Assembly: GCA_001910725.1 (NCBI GenBank)
Contig: MJGA01000039.1
Coordinates: 124,001 to 188,000, forward strand
DNA: 64,000 nt
Source: Phanerodontia chrysosporium
Lineage: Eukaryota; Basidiomycota; Agaricomycetes; Polyporales; Phanerochaetaceae
Reading direction: 5' to 3'
Positions within the stretch are counted from its first letter, which is position 1. Every line of letters starts with the position of its first letter. Positions 43,301 through 54,314 of the stretch are shown piece by piece. A program made the translations under genes and the position numbers. The notes under the pieces are model-generated. The model had not been told where the DNA came from. It made no database searches and saw only the letters and a program-made list of their open reading frames with translations.

Positions 43301-45552
43301 ATAAAACAGCTGAACTCATTGATCGGGACTTCTACTGGCCAGGAATGCGCTCTTTCGTCGCTGCGTACGTGCAAGGTTGCGCTACCTGCCAACAGATGAA
43401 GGTCAACACACATCCCACGAAACCACCGCTACAGCCGATCAAGGCCACGCACCGATCTCGCCCTTTTGCTTTCGTCACCTGTGATTTCATCACTCATCTT
43501 CCTGTGTCCCGCGGCTATTCAGCTCTGATGGTCGTGGTCGACCACGATTCTACGAAGGGGGTAATCCTTATCCCTTGCACCGAAAAAATTGATGCAATAA
43601 CGACCGCCACAAACTACCATAATCAAGTCTTTCGTCGCTTCGGGATGCCAAGTGTATTTCTATCAGATAGGGGACCACAGTTCGACTCGCAAGTCATGCG
43701 GGAATTATGGAGACTCACGGGAACAGAGCAACGCCTGAGTACACCATATCACCCTCAAACCGATGGTGAAACAGAACGTGTCAACCGCGAAATCGAATCC
43801 TACCTGCGGATCTTCTGCTCCAACCACCCGCATGATTGGGCAGACTTCGTAACGAATATGGAGTTTGCCTTCAACAATCGGGAACACTCGGCGACCCACC
43901 ATTCTCCCTTCTTCCTTATGTACGGCTCTCACCCAATGGCGTTACCCACACAATTTGCCAAGTCCAAAGTCCCTTCTATTCAAGAATGGTTCAGAAGGCG
44001 ACAACGGGCACAAGAAGAAGCAGGAGCCGCGTTAGATTATGCCACGGCGCAAATGGCTACCCGGGTCTGCCGGCATTTCCAACCTTTCAAAGAAGGTCAG
44101 AAGGTCTGGTTGGAAATGACTCATCACGACGACGGTTACCCCTTCAAGAAGTTGGCTCCCAAAAGGCACGGACCCTTCAAGATAGCCAAGGTCTTATCGC
44201 GCCTCGTGTACAAGTTGGCGCTTCCCAAGACCATGAAGATTCACCCCGTGGTACATGCTTCGCTTCTATCTCCGTATCATGAAACACCGCAGCATGGGAA
44301 AAACTTCCTGAACCCCCCTCCTGACCTTATCGATGGTCACGAGGAGTACGAAGTTGAAGCCATTTTGGCGGATCGTCCCTGGGGCAACGGAAGACGTTAC
44401 CTCATCAGGTGGAAAGACCAACCAACGGCGGAAAACTCATGGGAACCGGAGTCTCATCTCGAGAACGCTAAGGAGCTACTCGAAGAATATAAAAGCAGAC
44501 ACCCCAGGCTTCATGGTCAGCAGCGACCTCGCTCTACAACATCAACTACAAGTACAACCGCCTCTACAAACCCCTCACAATGTCGACCAACTTCTCTTCC
44601 ACCTACCAGCGCATCCAGGCCCTCGCTACCCTCATGGGCAGCGACACCATCCCCATCACCAACGACGACCGACTCCTCGCCCTCAGCCAACTCCTCCCAG
44701 ACGACTTCACTGACCACGTTTACACCCGCAACATCGACATCACCATCAACGACTGGCTCAACAACAACCCCACTCCCAACGAGCGAAATGATCTCTGGAA
44801 GATCATCCTCGAATGGTGCACCAAATCCCAGCTCGCCTTCGACGACGAGGTCGAACGACGGATCATCGCGTGGGAGGCCCAAGAACGTATCCGAGAACTC
44901 ATCGGATCGTCCCTCCCTGAGGTCCTCCGCCTGGCCGAAGAAGACAGAAGGGGAGACGTTGACGAGGAACCCATCCGAGATGAACCACCCTCCGAGCCAA
45001 ATGCCCAAGACCCTGACGTCCAGGAGCTCCCAGGCGAAAGCCAAGAGCCCGCAACCTCTAACTCCGACACCCTCGTCGAAGACAGACCCTGGTACGTCGA
45101 AGGAGACTGGCACGAAAGGGTCACAGGACAACATGGAGAAAGGACCTGGAATGGCGTTACCGTCAGGCACTTCGCCAATCATGCCTACGAAGAACAGCTC
45201 GCCGCAGAACGCGACTGGCCCCAATTTCGAGAACGCCTCAACAACATCCAGTACCACCCTGTCACCCGAGACGCACTCCGCTCTACGGCGTTCCAAGAGG
45301 GAGCGACGACTACCTGCGCGGTATTTGCAAACTACGCTCTTGCCACCATCCACGTCCAACGCATCACCGACAACACCCGAGATGCTGTCGGTGACCTTAT
45401 CCAACAGCTCCAATCCACAGCCGCCCCACGCCTCGTCCGAATGGCCCGACGAATCCGCGACCAGCTCAACCACCTCTACGATGCTCAACGAGAGCAAGAA
45501 CTTCTCGTTGCCACTCTTGCAGAGCAAGACGACCACATCGTGGAAATGGTAG
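40331..45552 (+). pseudogene. pol: Copy B pol, broken by a one-base deletion in the integrase finger
   Basis: The first part (40331-43282) is open through protease, dUTPase, RT and RNase H and stops early; the rest (integrase core, chromodomain, tail) continues one frame over to 45552. The lesion is CCCC at 43275-43278 where copies A and C have CCCCC. It falls in the HHCC finger, so no full integrase can be made from this copy without a frameshift. Confidence 0.93.
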
Positions 45553-45938
45553 ACGGAGTCTGGAACACGTACTTCGATCCTAACATCGGACACGTGCAAT
45601 ATGGCGAACGACTCCACTTTCGCTCCCAGACAGCTCATCGCACTGAACCCCTTCCTCGCCGCCCTCAGTACAACCAGAGGGTCTGGGCTCCCCTCTATCG
45701 GGAGACTCGCCCCACTCGGGGATGGTCGTTCAATGAGGTATCACCCAACAGCAACACAAATACCCCATCTCGTCGTCAACGTCGTCGCGACCGTCGTGCC
45801 CATATCTCCAACGACGAACCCACCATCATTCCACCTCCGTATACACCTCGAGATACGACTCCTCATAACGCGGATGCCCCCGGCAACGGCTCCACTTCGA
45901 CAGATTCCGATCTGCCTCCGGAGTGTATCACGCAGTAA
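44580..45938 (+). CDS. Copy B ORF3
   Basis: 452 codons, same product as in copy A, overlapping the last 973 bases of pol. It is upstream-independent, so the pol lesion does not affect it. Confidence 0.7.
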   Translation: MSTNFSSTYQRIQALATLMGSDTIPITNDDRLLALSQLLPDDFTDHVYTRNIDITINDWLNNNPTPNERNDLWKIILEWCTKSQLAFDDEVERRIIAWEAQERIRELIGSSLPEVLRLAEEDRRGDVDEEPIRDEPPSEPNAQDPDVQELPGESQEPATSNSDTLVEDRPWYVEGDWHERVTGQHGERTWNGVTVRHFANHAYEEQLAAERDWPQFRERLNNIQYHPVTRDALRSTAFQEGATTTCAVFANYALATIHVQRITDNTRDAVGDLIQQLQSTAAPRLVRMARRIRDQLNHLYDAQREQELLVATLAEQDDHIVEMVDGVWNTYFDPNIGHVQYGERLHFRSQTAHRTEPLPRRPQYNQRVWAPLYRETRPTRGWSFNEVSPNSNTNTPSRRQRRRDRRAHISNDEPTIIPPPYTPRDTTPHNADAPGNGSTSTDSDLPPECITQ

Positions 45939-45977
45939 GTCGGTCTCGACGGAGCTCGACCGTGGACGGGGACGTAA

Positions 45978-46314
45978 TGTTACAGTTGGGATATGGCTAT
46001 GCAAGGCTATGCTGATCTATTTGATCATCTCTTTTCTCTTACATGTTTCACCCTCTCTTCCATCATGTTTCATCCCTTGATTCATTATGACTCACACTGA
46101 CTGGTAGCCTATGCCTCGTTGTTCCCTCCTGGTAGCAGGCCTGGGTTAGAGTATATAAGGACTACCTCTCTGTACTCTTTTCTTCAGCTTCTCCTCTTGT
46201 ACTCTCGTCTAGTTATCTATTGCTACACTTGGAGCCTGAGTCCAAGTCTTCTGTACTCGCGCTACACTTGAGGCCTGAGCTCAAGTCTTCAATACACGTA
46301 TTCAGACTCTTACA
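45978..46314 (+). repeat. Copy B 3' LTR
   Basis: 337 bases, same as 38176-38512. It is preceded by a weak purine tract (GGACGGGGACGTAA). Confidence 0.96.
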
Positions 46315-46319
46315 GTGGA
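46315..46319. repeat. Target site duplication of copy B, right (GTGGA)
   Basis: Matches 38171-38175. Confidence 0.95.
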
Positions 46320-46932
46320 GGGGGAGGGAGGTAACGCTAAGATGGACGTCGCCCTGCTGCACCCCCTTTAACTCTCTGCCTCCCTGTTTCTTGCTTCCTT
46401 GCTGGTGCGTTTTCCATCCGCCAGCCCCACCGACGCTGACCCGTTTTGGCCATCCCGCCCACCGCCTCCATCCCGCGGAATGCCCATTTCGAGCCACCCC
46501 TGTCGCGGGAGCGTGGAGCCATCGCTTCGGGCCGCACCACTGGGTCGGTTTCCTTCCGCATCGAGCATTTCGTTCTTATTTCGGACACAGTAGCTAGATC
46601 TGTACATTTCTACATTTGGTTTAATGAAGCCCCTATGTCAGACCGGCACGGTACGGCGCGGCACGGCGCGGTGCGGCACGGCCCCCCCTCCGGAGCGTTC
46701 CAATTCACGTACGTTCTCGAACATGCGTGGGATTCAATTCCCAACTAAGGGTTTTTGGCGTCTACGTTTTCAGCCCTAACCCTAGAATCTCATTGCAATT
46801 TTGCCTTCATTTTTTGTGTTAAACCCCGACACCTACGGTAAGTGCATATTGATGTCCTGCTTATTGTTGAACACAGCGTACATGATTTCCGACCCCTTTC
46901 ATACAGATGTGAAAGAACAAGCCAAAGAATTG
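46320..46932. other. Unique spacer between copies B and C
   Basis: No gene recognised. Before the two insertions it joined the KDZ 5' flank to the 3' side of the lectin gene at 55110. It holds a tract of GGCACGGCGC-like steps at 46647-46682. Confidence 0.6.
46647..46682. repeat. GC-rich imperfect short tandem repeat
   Basis: Seven steps of CGGNNCGG type (GGCACGG, TACGG, CGCGG...). Such tracts are common near the ends of fungal DNA transposons, but no matching terminal inverted repeat was identified. Confidence 0.5.
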
Positions 46933-46937
46933 TCCCT
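46933..46937. repeat. Target site duplication of copy C, left (TCCCT)
   Basis: Matches 55077-55081. Confidence 0.95.
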
Positions 46938-47274
46938 TGTTACAGTTGGGATATGGCTATGCAAGGCTATGCTGATCTATTTGATCATCTCTTTTCTCTT
47001 ACATGTTTCACCCTCTCTTCCATCATGTTTCATCCCTTGATTCATTATGACTCACACTGACTGGTAGCCTATGCCTCGTTGTTCCCTCCTGGTAGCAGGC
47101 CTGGGTTAGAGTATATAAGGACTACCTCTCTGTACTCTTTTCTTCAGCTTCTCCTCTTGTACTCTCGTCTAGTTATCTATTGCTACACTTGGAGCCTGAG
47201 TCCAAGTCTTCTGTACTCGCGCTACACTTGAGGCCTGAGCTCAAGTCTTCAATACACGTATTCAGACTCTTACA
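46938..47274 (+). repeat. Copy C 5' LTR
   Basis: 337 bases, same as the other five LTRs as far as I can read. Confidence 0.96.
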
Positions 47275-47653
47275 TTAGGAGAAGCTCCCACACGCATCGG
47301 CTGGCCTACCTAAGGCCCAAGCCCAGAATATCGCAGTCACCACGGACAAGTTAGCGTGCGCCAGTTGCGCACACGTATTCCACAAGAAACAGATCAAGGA
47401 CAAGCACTGGGGAAAGAACGAACGCGACAGACTTCAGTGGACCAAGTGTCAAGTACAACCGTGCCCTTGGAGGTACCTTAACGCAGCACCCGAAGACGAA
47501 ATCTCTGAAGAAGATCACGAACGACCGACAGAACAGCAAATTAGCAGATTCCCCAGCATTGACGAATACGAGAGATACTCCGACGAACAGGAGGCAAAAG
47601 CACACGACGAAAGCGAAGAAACACAGTCGTCCACTGACTCCACACAATCCGAC

Positions 47654-49083
47654 ATGGCCACCGAAACACAGTTGGAAACCGAAACACGCCAAGAGACAAA
47701 CACGATACAGAACCTCGACGACTTACCCGTCGAACAATTACTCGCAGCAGTGGCACAACGAGTCGGGTTTCAGGGAAACCCTAATGGCATATCCGTCGCA
47801 CTATTCCAACAAGCCATAAACCAGGCCGCGAACTCGAGCGGAACATGGTTCACACACTACGGAAACCTCGGTCAAGGAAGTGGAAGCAACCCCTCAGGAG
47901 GAGGAGGAGGTAATCCTCCAGGAGGAGGAGGAGGCAATCCGCCAGGAGGAGGAGGAGGCAATCCCCAGGAGGAGGAGGCAACGGACTGCAACCTCCATCC
48001 AACCTCGACCAGAACGTCTTAGCAGCCTTCACAGCGGCAATACGGGCCCTCGTACCACAAGATGAACAGATGACACCTCCGGAAGAATTCACTGGAGAAG
48101 CCGAGAAGGCTCGCGACTTCGTCCACCAATGCGAAATGTACTTTAGAGCCAAGGCCTCCAAGTTCCCCACCGACGAATCCAAGATCCGCTACTTCGACTC
48201 GAGAATGAAGGACGAAGGAAAGAAGTACCCTAGACGATGGGCCACCATGCGAGAGCGAATCTACTTACTCAGTGGATTCCCCACATGGGACAAGCACAAG
48301 GCAGACTTCCTTGACACGTACCAATCACCAGACCCTAGAGCGGAAGCTATGAGCAGGCTCCATGCCATTACGCAAGGCGACAGATCCGTCCACGAATTCA
48401 ATGTGGAATTCAACACCCTTCTCGCCGAAGCAGGTGTCATTAACCCCGACGTTGATGAATCCATGGCGCAACAATATGTACGCGCCCTCGATCATAAACT
48501 CGTCGACAAACTCCTCCTCGTTGTACCGGATCACGCCCCTCTATCCCTTTGGCAGAATCATGCCCTCATCATCGACAATAGAAGACGCATTGTCAAATCA
48601 ATCCGGCAGCGTAAAGACCACACGCACTACTCCAATCATTCCACCACTTCCAACTCCAACACTACGTCTACTCCTGATCCCAATGCAATGGAGATCGACG
48701 CCATCACCACCAGGAAGACTGGAGTCAAGTGCTACAATTGTAGACGAGAAGGGCACATTGCACGTGAATGCCGAGCTCCACGCCGTAACCAAGAGCAGAA
48801 CGAACAAGGCAACGGGCGTGGACAAGGAAGGAACAACTCCGGACGAGGCGGATTCACACGCCAATTTACGTCAAACCGGGGCAACAATCGAACCCAGATC
48901 AGGGCAACACAAGTCGAAGGAAAGGACGAAACCAACGAAGGAACCTCTAACACGAACCAAGTTGACATCAATGCTGTCATGGCCTTGTCCATGCAGCAAT
49001 TCGACGAACTCGCCACTCGCTATTATTCAACGCGCTCGAAGACCAACGACAATGAGACCACGGAGACTCAGAAGGATTTTTAA
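47654..49083 (+). pseudogene. gag: Copy C gag, broken by a one-base deletion
   Basis: The frame from ATG 47654 is lost at 47963-47966 and stops at 48022. The rest of Gag, including the capsid-like part and the CCHC knuckle, is open from 48070 to 49083 one frame over. An internal restart at the Met of MTPPEEFTGE could still make a shortened Gag. Confidence 0.92.
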
Positions 49084-49091
49084 CTAAGAGG

Positions 49092-52000
49092 ATGACGCCG
49101 GCTGTCACTCCTCAGAGATACTCGATTTATTCTGTATTGGTGGCAGATATGCAAGCGCAATCGATAAATATTCCTGTCACCATCAGAACGAGTACAAATG
49201 CCGGAACCACCAAGGCTCTCATCGATTCGGGCGCGCAGGGCAAGTTCATCGACCGATCTCTAGTACGAAAGCTCGGTTTACGAGAACATCCAATGGAGAA
49301 ACCGATAGCAGTATACAATGTCGACGGAACACCGAACAAGATAGGAAATATCAGGAACTACGTTGACGCCGAAATGGTAATCAAAGGCAAGACCATGAAG
49401 GAACGACTTTTCGTCACCCATCTAGGGAAACAAGAATTAATCCTTGGATTTGACTGGCTACAAAAGCATAACCCAAGGATTAATTGGAAGACCGGCTTGA
49501 TCGACTTCACCCCCCGAACAATTCTCATTGACGACGAAGCCGATCCAGAAGGACGAATCATACAAGTAGCCACACAGGAAGAAGAGGCCCTTCTACGCAC
49601 ACATTTATTAGTCGAACGAGGTGGAGGAACACTTCCAACCAGAGGAAGTGACGAAGCAGCTGGATACGATATCTCCTCTGCTGAGTCAATCGTCATTCCA
49701 CCATGGAGTCGCATGAAGGTCCGGACAGGATTAAAGATCACTCCTCCCGCCGGCACATACGCACGCATAGCCCCAAGAAGCGGGCTAGCATCAAAGGGAA
49801 TCGACGTTGCCGCGGGAGTGGTAGATCGAGACTACACAGGCGAAATCATGGTCATACTGGTCAACAACACCAAGGAACCATTCCAAGTACAACCTGGGGA
49901 TAGAATTGCACAAATAATCCTAGAAAGGATTATGCAGCCAGAGGTCAAGGAAGTCACTAACCTCACGCAAACCACCCGAGGAAACAAAGGCTTTGGATCC
50001 ACTGGTTTGGGACCGTCTTTTCAACGGCTTCTACACGTCACGATAGGTGCAATACGCATGGCAACCCATCCTGAATGCCCTCCACAATTCCAAGTCACCT
50101 CATCCGACTACGTTAACCAGGATGAAGAAGTAACAGAAGATTTTGTGCTAGCATACACACCAGGCAAGCATGAAGTATGGGTCCGCGCCATCGAGACCAC
50201 AACCGCACAAGCAATTCACGATCTGTACATCAACGCAAAGGTCAATCCGGCAATGACATTAGCACAAGAAGAAGGTTCGCAGAAGAAAGCAGCCTACATT
50301 CCAGACTACCTCGACGAATTCAAGGAAGTCTTCGAGAAAAAGGCAGCCGAACGCTTCCCAGAATCAAGACCATATGATCATGCCATTGACCTCAAGCCAG
50401 ATTTCGTTCCCCGAGATTGCAAGGTGTACCCATTATCGCCGTTGGAAGAGGAGAAGATGAATGAGTTTATCGATGAAAACCTACGCAAAGGGTATATCCG
50501 GCCAAGCAAGTCTCCAATGGCATCACCATTCTTCTTCGTAGGAAAGAAGGATGGCAGTCTGCGACCATGCCAAGATTACAGATACCTAAACGAGGGGACC
50601 GTCAAGAACGTATACCCGCTACCACTCATCTCTGAACTCCTCGACAGAATCAAAGGGTTCAGACGGTTCACAAAGATGGACCTACGATCGGGCTACAACA
50701 ATGTCAGGATTAAAGATGGAGATCAGTGGAAGGCAGCCTTCAAGACAAGTAGAGGGCTGTTTGAACCCACGGTTATGTTCTTCGGGTTGTGCAACTCACC
50801 GGCTACATTCCAGGCAATGATGAACGACATCTTCAAGGACATGCTAAGCGAAGGATGGTTACAAATCTACATGGACGACATTCTAATCTGCGGACACGAC
50901 AGTCAAGACATCCAGGAAAAGACAATTCGCGTCATAAGAAGACTCCGGGAAAACGACCTCTTCGTCAAACCTGAAAAATGTGCCTTCGACGTCGAATCGG
51001 TCGAATTTTTGGGAATGATTGTATCATTCAACAATGTTTCAATGGACCCTGTCAAAGTCAAGGGGGTCCTAGAATGGCCAGTTCCCACTACTGTAAAGCA
51101 AGTGCGAGGATTCCTGGGCTTCGGAAATTTCTACCGGAGATTCATAGACCATTACTCTGATATTGCACGCCCACTCGTGGACCTCACAAAGAAGGACGCA
51201 CCGTTTAACTGGACTACGGAATGCCAACAAGCCTTCGACGAATTGAAAAGGCGGTTTACCACGGCACCCGTCCTACTCACTCCGGACACCACTAAACCCT
51301 TTGTCATCGAATGCGACGCTTCCCTTGTGGCGACCGCAGCGGTACTACGCCAGCAAGATGAAAACGGAGAATGGCACCCCGTCGCATACCTTTCCCAATC
51401 CCTATTACCAGCGGAACGGAACTACGAAATTTACGATAGAGAACTCTTGGCAATTATCCGCGCCCTAGAGGCATGGCGCCACTATCTACATGGAGCATAC
51501 CACCCAATTCGCATCCTAACGGATCATAAGAATCTAACTTATTTCCGTTCACCACGACGACTTAACCGACGGCAAGCACGATGGCATCTATTCCTTTCGC
51601 AATTCAATTACACACTTCATCACTGCCCCGGGTCTCAATTAGTTCAGGCAGACGCCATGACCCGCAATCGTTTCCCTACTCACACCGCGGACGACAACAT
51701 CGATATTATTCTTCTTCCCGACTCAGTATTTCAAACCACTCGCATTCGATCTTTGCACATGGCAACTGACCTTCTCACAAGCACCGACCATTCAATCTCT
51801 CCTATGCACCACCCATTCGATGACAACCTCCAAAGGGATATTCGACGTCTCACAGAAGACGATCCTTTCGCCAACACAGTCATTGCAGCACTAAACAGCA
51901 CTCACCTCCCTTTCCCTGGGCGAAGTACCCGAGATGACTGGTCATTTGAAGATGGCCTCATCTTCTACCGCGATAAATGTTATGTTCCATCCGACCTTCA

Positions 52001-54314
52001 ACTCCGACGCCAAGTAACACACCTCTACCATGATTCCCCCATAACTGGCCATCCGGGAAGGTATAAAACAGCTGAACTCATTGATCGGGACTTCTACTGG
52101 CCAGGAATGCGCTCTTTCGTCGCTGCGTACGTGCAAGGTTGCGCTACCTGCCAACAGATGAAGGTCAACACACATCCCACGAAACCACCGCTACAGCCGA
52201 TCAAGGCCACGCACCGATCTCGCCCTTTTGCTTTCGTCACCTGTGATTTCATCACTCATCTTCCTGTGTCCCGCGGCTATTCAGCTCTGATGGTCGTGGT
52301 CGACCACGATTCTACGAAGGGGGTAATCCTTATCCCTTGCACCGAAAAAATTGATGCAATAACGACCGCCACAAACTACCATAATCAAGTCTTTCGTCGC
52401 TTCGGGATGCCAAGTGTATTTCTATCAGATAGGGGACCACAGTTCGACTCGCAAGTCATGCGGGAATTATGGAGACTCACGGGAACAGAGCAACGCCTGA
52501 GTACACCATATCACCCTCAAACCGATGGTGAAACAGAACGTGTCAACCGCGAAATCGAATCCTACCTGCGGATCTTCTGCTCCAACCACCCGCATGATTG
52601 GGCAGACTTCGTAACGAATATGGAGTTTGCCTTCAACAATCGGGAACACTCGGCGACCCACCATTCTCCCTTCTTCCTTATGTACGGCTCTCACCCAATG
52701 GCGTTACCCACACAATTTGCCAAGTCCAAAGTCCCTTCTATTCAAGAATGGTTCAGAAGGCGACAACGGGCACAAGAAGAAGCAGGAGCCGCGTTAGATT
52801 ATGCCACGGCGCAAATGGCTACCCGGGTCTGCCGGCATTTCCAACCTTTCAAAGAAGGTCAGAAGGTCTGGTTGGAAATGACTCATCACGACGACGGTTA
52901 CCCCTTCAAGAAGTTGGCTCCCAAAAGGCACGGACCCTTCAAGATAGCCAAGGTCTTATCGCGCCTCGTGTACAAGTTGGCGCTTCCCAAGACCATGAAG
53001 ATTCACCCCGTGGTACATGCTTCGCTTCTATCTCCGTATCATGAAACACCGCAGCATGGGAAAAACTTCCTGAACCCCCCTCCTGACCTTATCGATGGTC
53101 ACGAGGAGTACGAAGTTGAAGCCATTTTGGCGGATCGTCCCTGGGGCAACGGAAGACGTTACCTCATCAGGTGGAAAGACCAACCAACGGCGGAAAACTC
53201 ATGGGAACCGGAGTCTCATCTCGAGAACGCTAAGGAGCTACTCGAAGAATATAAAAGCAGACACCCCAGGCTTCATGGTCAGCAGCGACCTCGCTCTACA
53301 ACATCAACTACAAGTACAACCGCCTCTACAAACCCCTCACAATGTCGACCAACTTCTCTTCCACCTACCAGCGCATCCAGGCCCTCGCTACCCTCATGGG
53401 CAGCGACACCATCCCCATCACCAACGACGACCGACTCCTCGCCCTCAGCCAACTCCTCCCAGACGACTTCACTGACCACGTTTACACCCGCAACATCGAC
53501 ATCACCATCAACGACTGGCTCAACAACAACCCCACTCCCAACGAGCGAAATGATCTCTGGAAGATCATCCTCGAATGGTGCACCAAATCCCAGCTCGCCT
53601 TCGACGACGAGGTCGAACGACGGATCATCGCGTGGGAGGCCCAAGAACGTATCCGAGAACTCATCGGATCGTCCCTCCCTGAGGTCCTCCGCCTGGCCGA
53701 AGAAGACAGAAGGGGAGACGTTGACGAGGAACCCATCCGAGATGAACCACCCTCCGAGCCAAATGCCCAAGACCCTGACGTCCAGGAGCTCCCAGGCGAA
53801 AGCCAAGAGCCCGCAACCTCTAACTCCGACACCCTCGTCGAAGACAGACCCTGGTACGTCGAAGGAGACTGGCACGAAAGGGTCACAGGACAACATGGAG
53901 AAAGGACCTGGAATGGCGTTACCGTCAGGCACTTCGCCAATCATGCCTACGAAGAACAGCTCGCCGCAGAACGCGACTGGCCCCAATTTCGAGAACGCCT
54001 CAACAACATCCAGTACCACCCTGTCACCCGAGACGCACTCCGCTCTACGGCGTTCCAAGAGGGAGCGACGACTACCTGCGCGGTATTTGCAAACTACGCT
54101 CTTGCCACCATCCACGTCCAACGCATCACCGACAACACCCGAGATGCTGTCGGTGACCTTATCCAACAGCTCCAATCCACAGCCGCCCCACGCCTCGTCC
54201 GAATGGCCCGACGAATCCGCGACCAGCTCAACCACCTCTACGATGCTCAACGAGAGCAAGAACTTCTCGTTGCCACTCTTGCAGAGCAAGACGACCACAT
54301 CGTGGAAATGGTAG
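49092..54314 (+). CDS. pol: Copy C Pol, intact, with dUTPase and chromodomain
   Basis: 1740 codons, same translation as copy A. dUTPase spans about 49617-50006, YMDD is at 50868-50879, the full CCCCC of the integrase finger is at 52036-52040, and the chromodomain is at about 53100-53290. With gag disturbed upstream, expression by a slip at the gag end would be impaired, but the ATG at 49092 remains available. Confidence 0.95.
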   Translation: MTPAVTPQRYSIYSVLVADMQAQSINIPVTIRTSTNAGTTKALIDSGAQGKFIDRSLVRKLGLREHPMEKPIAVYNVDGTPNKIGNIRNYVDAEMVIKGKTMKERLFVTHLGKQELILGFDWLQKHNPRINWKTGLIDFTPRTILIDDEADPEGRIIQVATQEEEALLRTHLLVERGGGTLPTRGSDEAAGYDISSAESIVIPPWSRMKVRTGLKITPPAGTYARIAPRSGLASKGIDVAAGVVDRDYTGEIMVILVNNTKEPFQVQPGDRIAQIILERIMQPEVKEVTNLTQTTRGNKGFGSTGLGPSFQRLLHVTIGAIRMATHPECPPQFQVTSSDYVNQDEEVTEDFVLAYTPGKHEVWVRAIETTTAQAIHDLYINAKVNPAMTLAQEEGSQKKAAYIPDYLDEFKEVFEKKAAERFPESRPYDHAIDLKPDFVPRDCKVYPLSPLEEEKMNEFIDENLRKGYIRPSKSPMASPFFFVGKKDGSLRPCQDYRYLNEGTVKNVYPLPLISELLDRIKGFRRFTKMDLRSGYNNVRIKDGDQWKAAFKTSRGLFEPTVMFFGLCNSPATFQAMMNDIFKDMLSEGWLQIYMDDILICGHDSQDIQEKTIRVIRRLRENDLFVKPEKCAFDVESVEFLGMIVSFNNVSMDPVKVKGVLEWPVPTTVKQVRGFLGFGNFYRRFIDHYSDIARPLVDLTKKDAPFNWTTECQQAFDELKRRFTTAPVLLTPDTTKPFVIECDASLVATAAVLRQQDENGEWHPVAYLSQSLLPAERNYEIYDRELLAIIRALEAWRHYLHGAYHPIRILTDHKNLTYFRSPRRLNRRQARWHLFLSQFNYTLHHCPGSQLVQADAMTRNRFPTHTADDNIDIILLPDSVFQTTRIRSLHMATDLLTSTDHSISPMHHPFDDNLQRDIRRLTEDDPFANTVIAALNSTHLPFPGRSTRDDWSFEDGLIFYRDKCYVPSDLQLRRQVTHLYHDSPITGHPGRYKTAELIDRDFYWPGMRSFVAAYVQGCATCQQMKVNTHPTKPPLQPIKATHRSRPFAFVTCDFITHLPVSRGYSALMVVVDHDSTKGVILIPCTEKIDAITTATNYHNQVFRRFGMPSVFLSDRGPQFDSQVMRELWRLTGTEQRLSTPYHPQTDGETERVNREIESYLRIFCSNHPHDWADFVTNMEFAFNNREHSATHHSPFFLMYGSHPMALPTQFAKSKVPSIQEWFRRRQRAQEEAGAALDYATAQMATRVCRHFQPFKEGQKVWLEMTHHDDGYPFKKLAPKRHGPFKIAKVLSRLVYKLALPKTMKIHPVVHASLLSPYHETPQHGKNFLNPPPDLIDGHEEYEVEAILADRPWGNGRRYLIRWKDQPTAENSWEPESHLENAKELLEEYKSRHPRLHGQQRPRSTTSTTSTTASTNPSQCRPTSLPPTSASRPSLPSWAATPSPSPTTTDSSPSANSSQTTSLTTFTPATSTSPSTTGSTTTPLPTSEMISGRSSSNGAPNPSSPSTTRSNDGSSRGRPKNVSENSSDRPSLRSSAWPKKTEGETLTRNPSEMNHPPSQMPKTLTSRSSQAKAKSPQPLTPTPSSKTDPGTSKETGTKGSQDNMEKGPGMALPSGTSPIMPTKNSSPQNATGPNFENASTTSSTTLSPETHSALRRSKRERRLPARYLQTTLLPPSTSNASPTTPEMLSVTLSNSSNPQPPHASSEWPDESATSSTTSTMLNESKNFSLPLLQSKTTTSWKW

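Larger units (their letters stand above)
38176..46314 (+). mobile_element. Ty3/gypsy chromovirus copy B (8139 bases), pol frameshifted
   Basis: Full-length, with 337-base LTRs at both ends and a GTGGA duplication. It is one base shorter than copy A because a five-C run in pol is reduced to four C (43275-43278). Gag and ORF3 are intact. It is inserted in the 5' flank of the KDZ transposase gene and points away from it. Confidence 0.97.

Noticed and set aside
46220..46597. Open frame running from the copy B 3' LTR into the spacer
   Set aside because: It starts in LTR sequence, has no motif or splice logic, and ends in unique spacer DNA.
53300..54314. Ser/Thr/Pro-rich tail of Pol as a functional low-complexity domain
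   Set aside because: The tail starts exactly where ORF3 begins in another frame and looks like an out-of-frame reading of it. It is kept in the pol coordinates only because there is no earlier stop.
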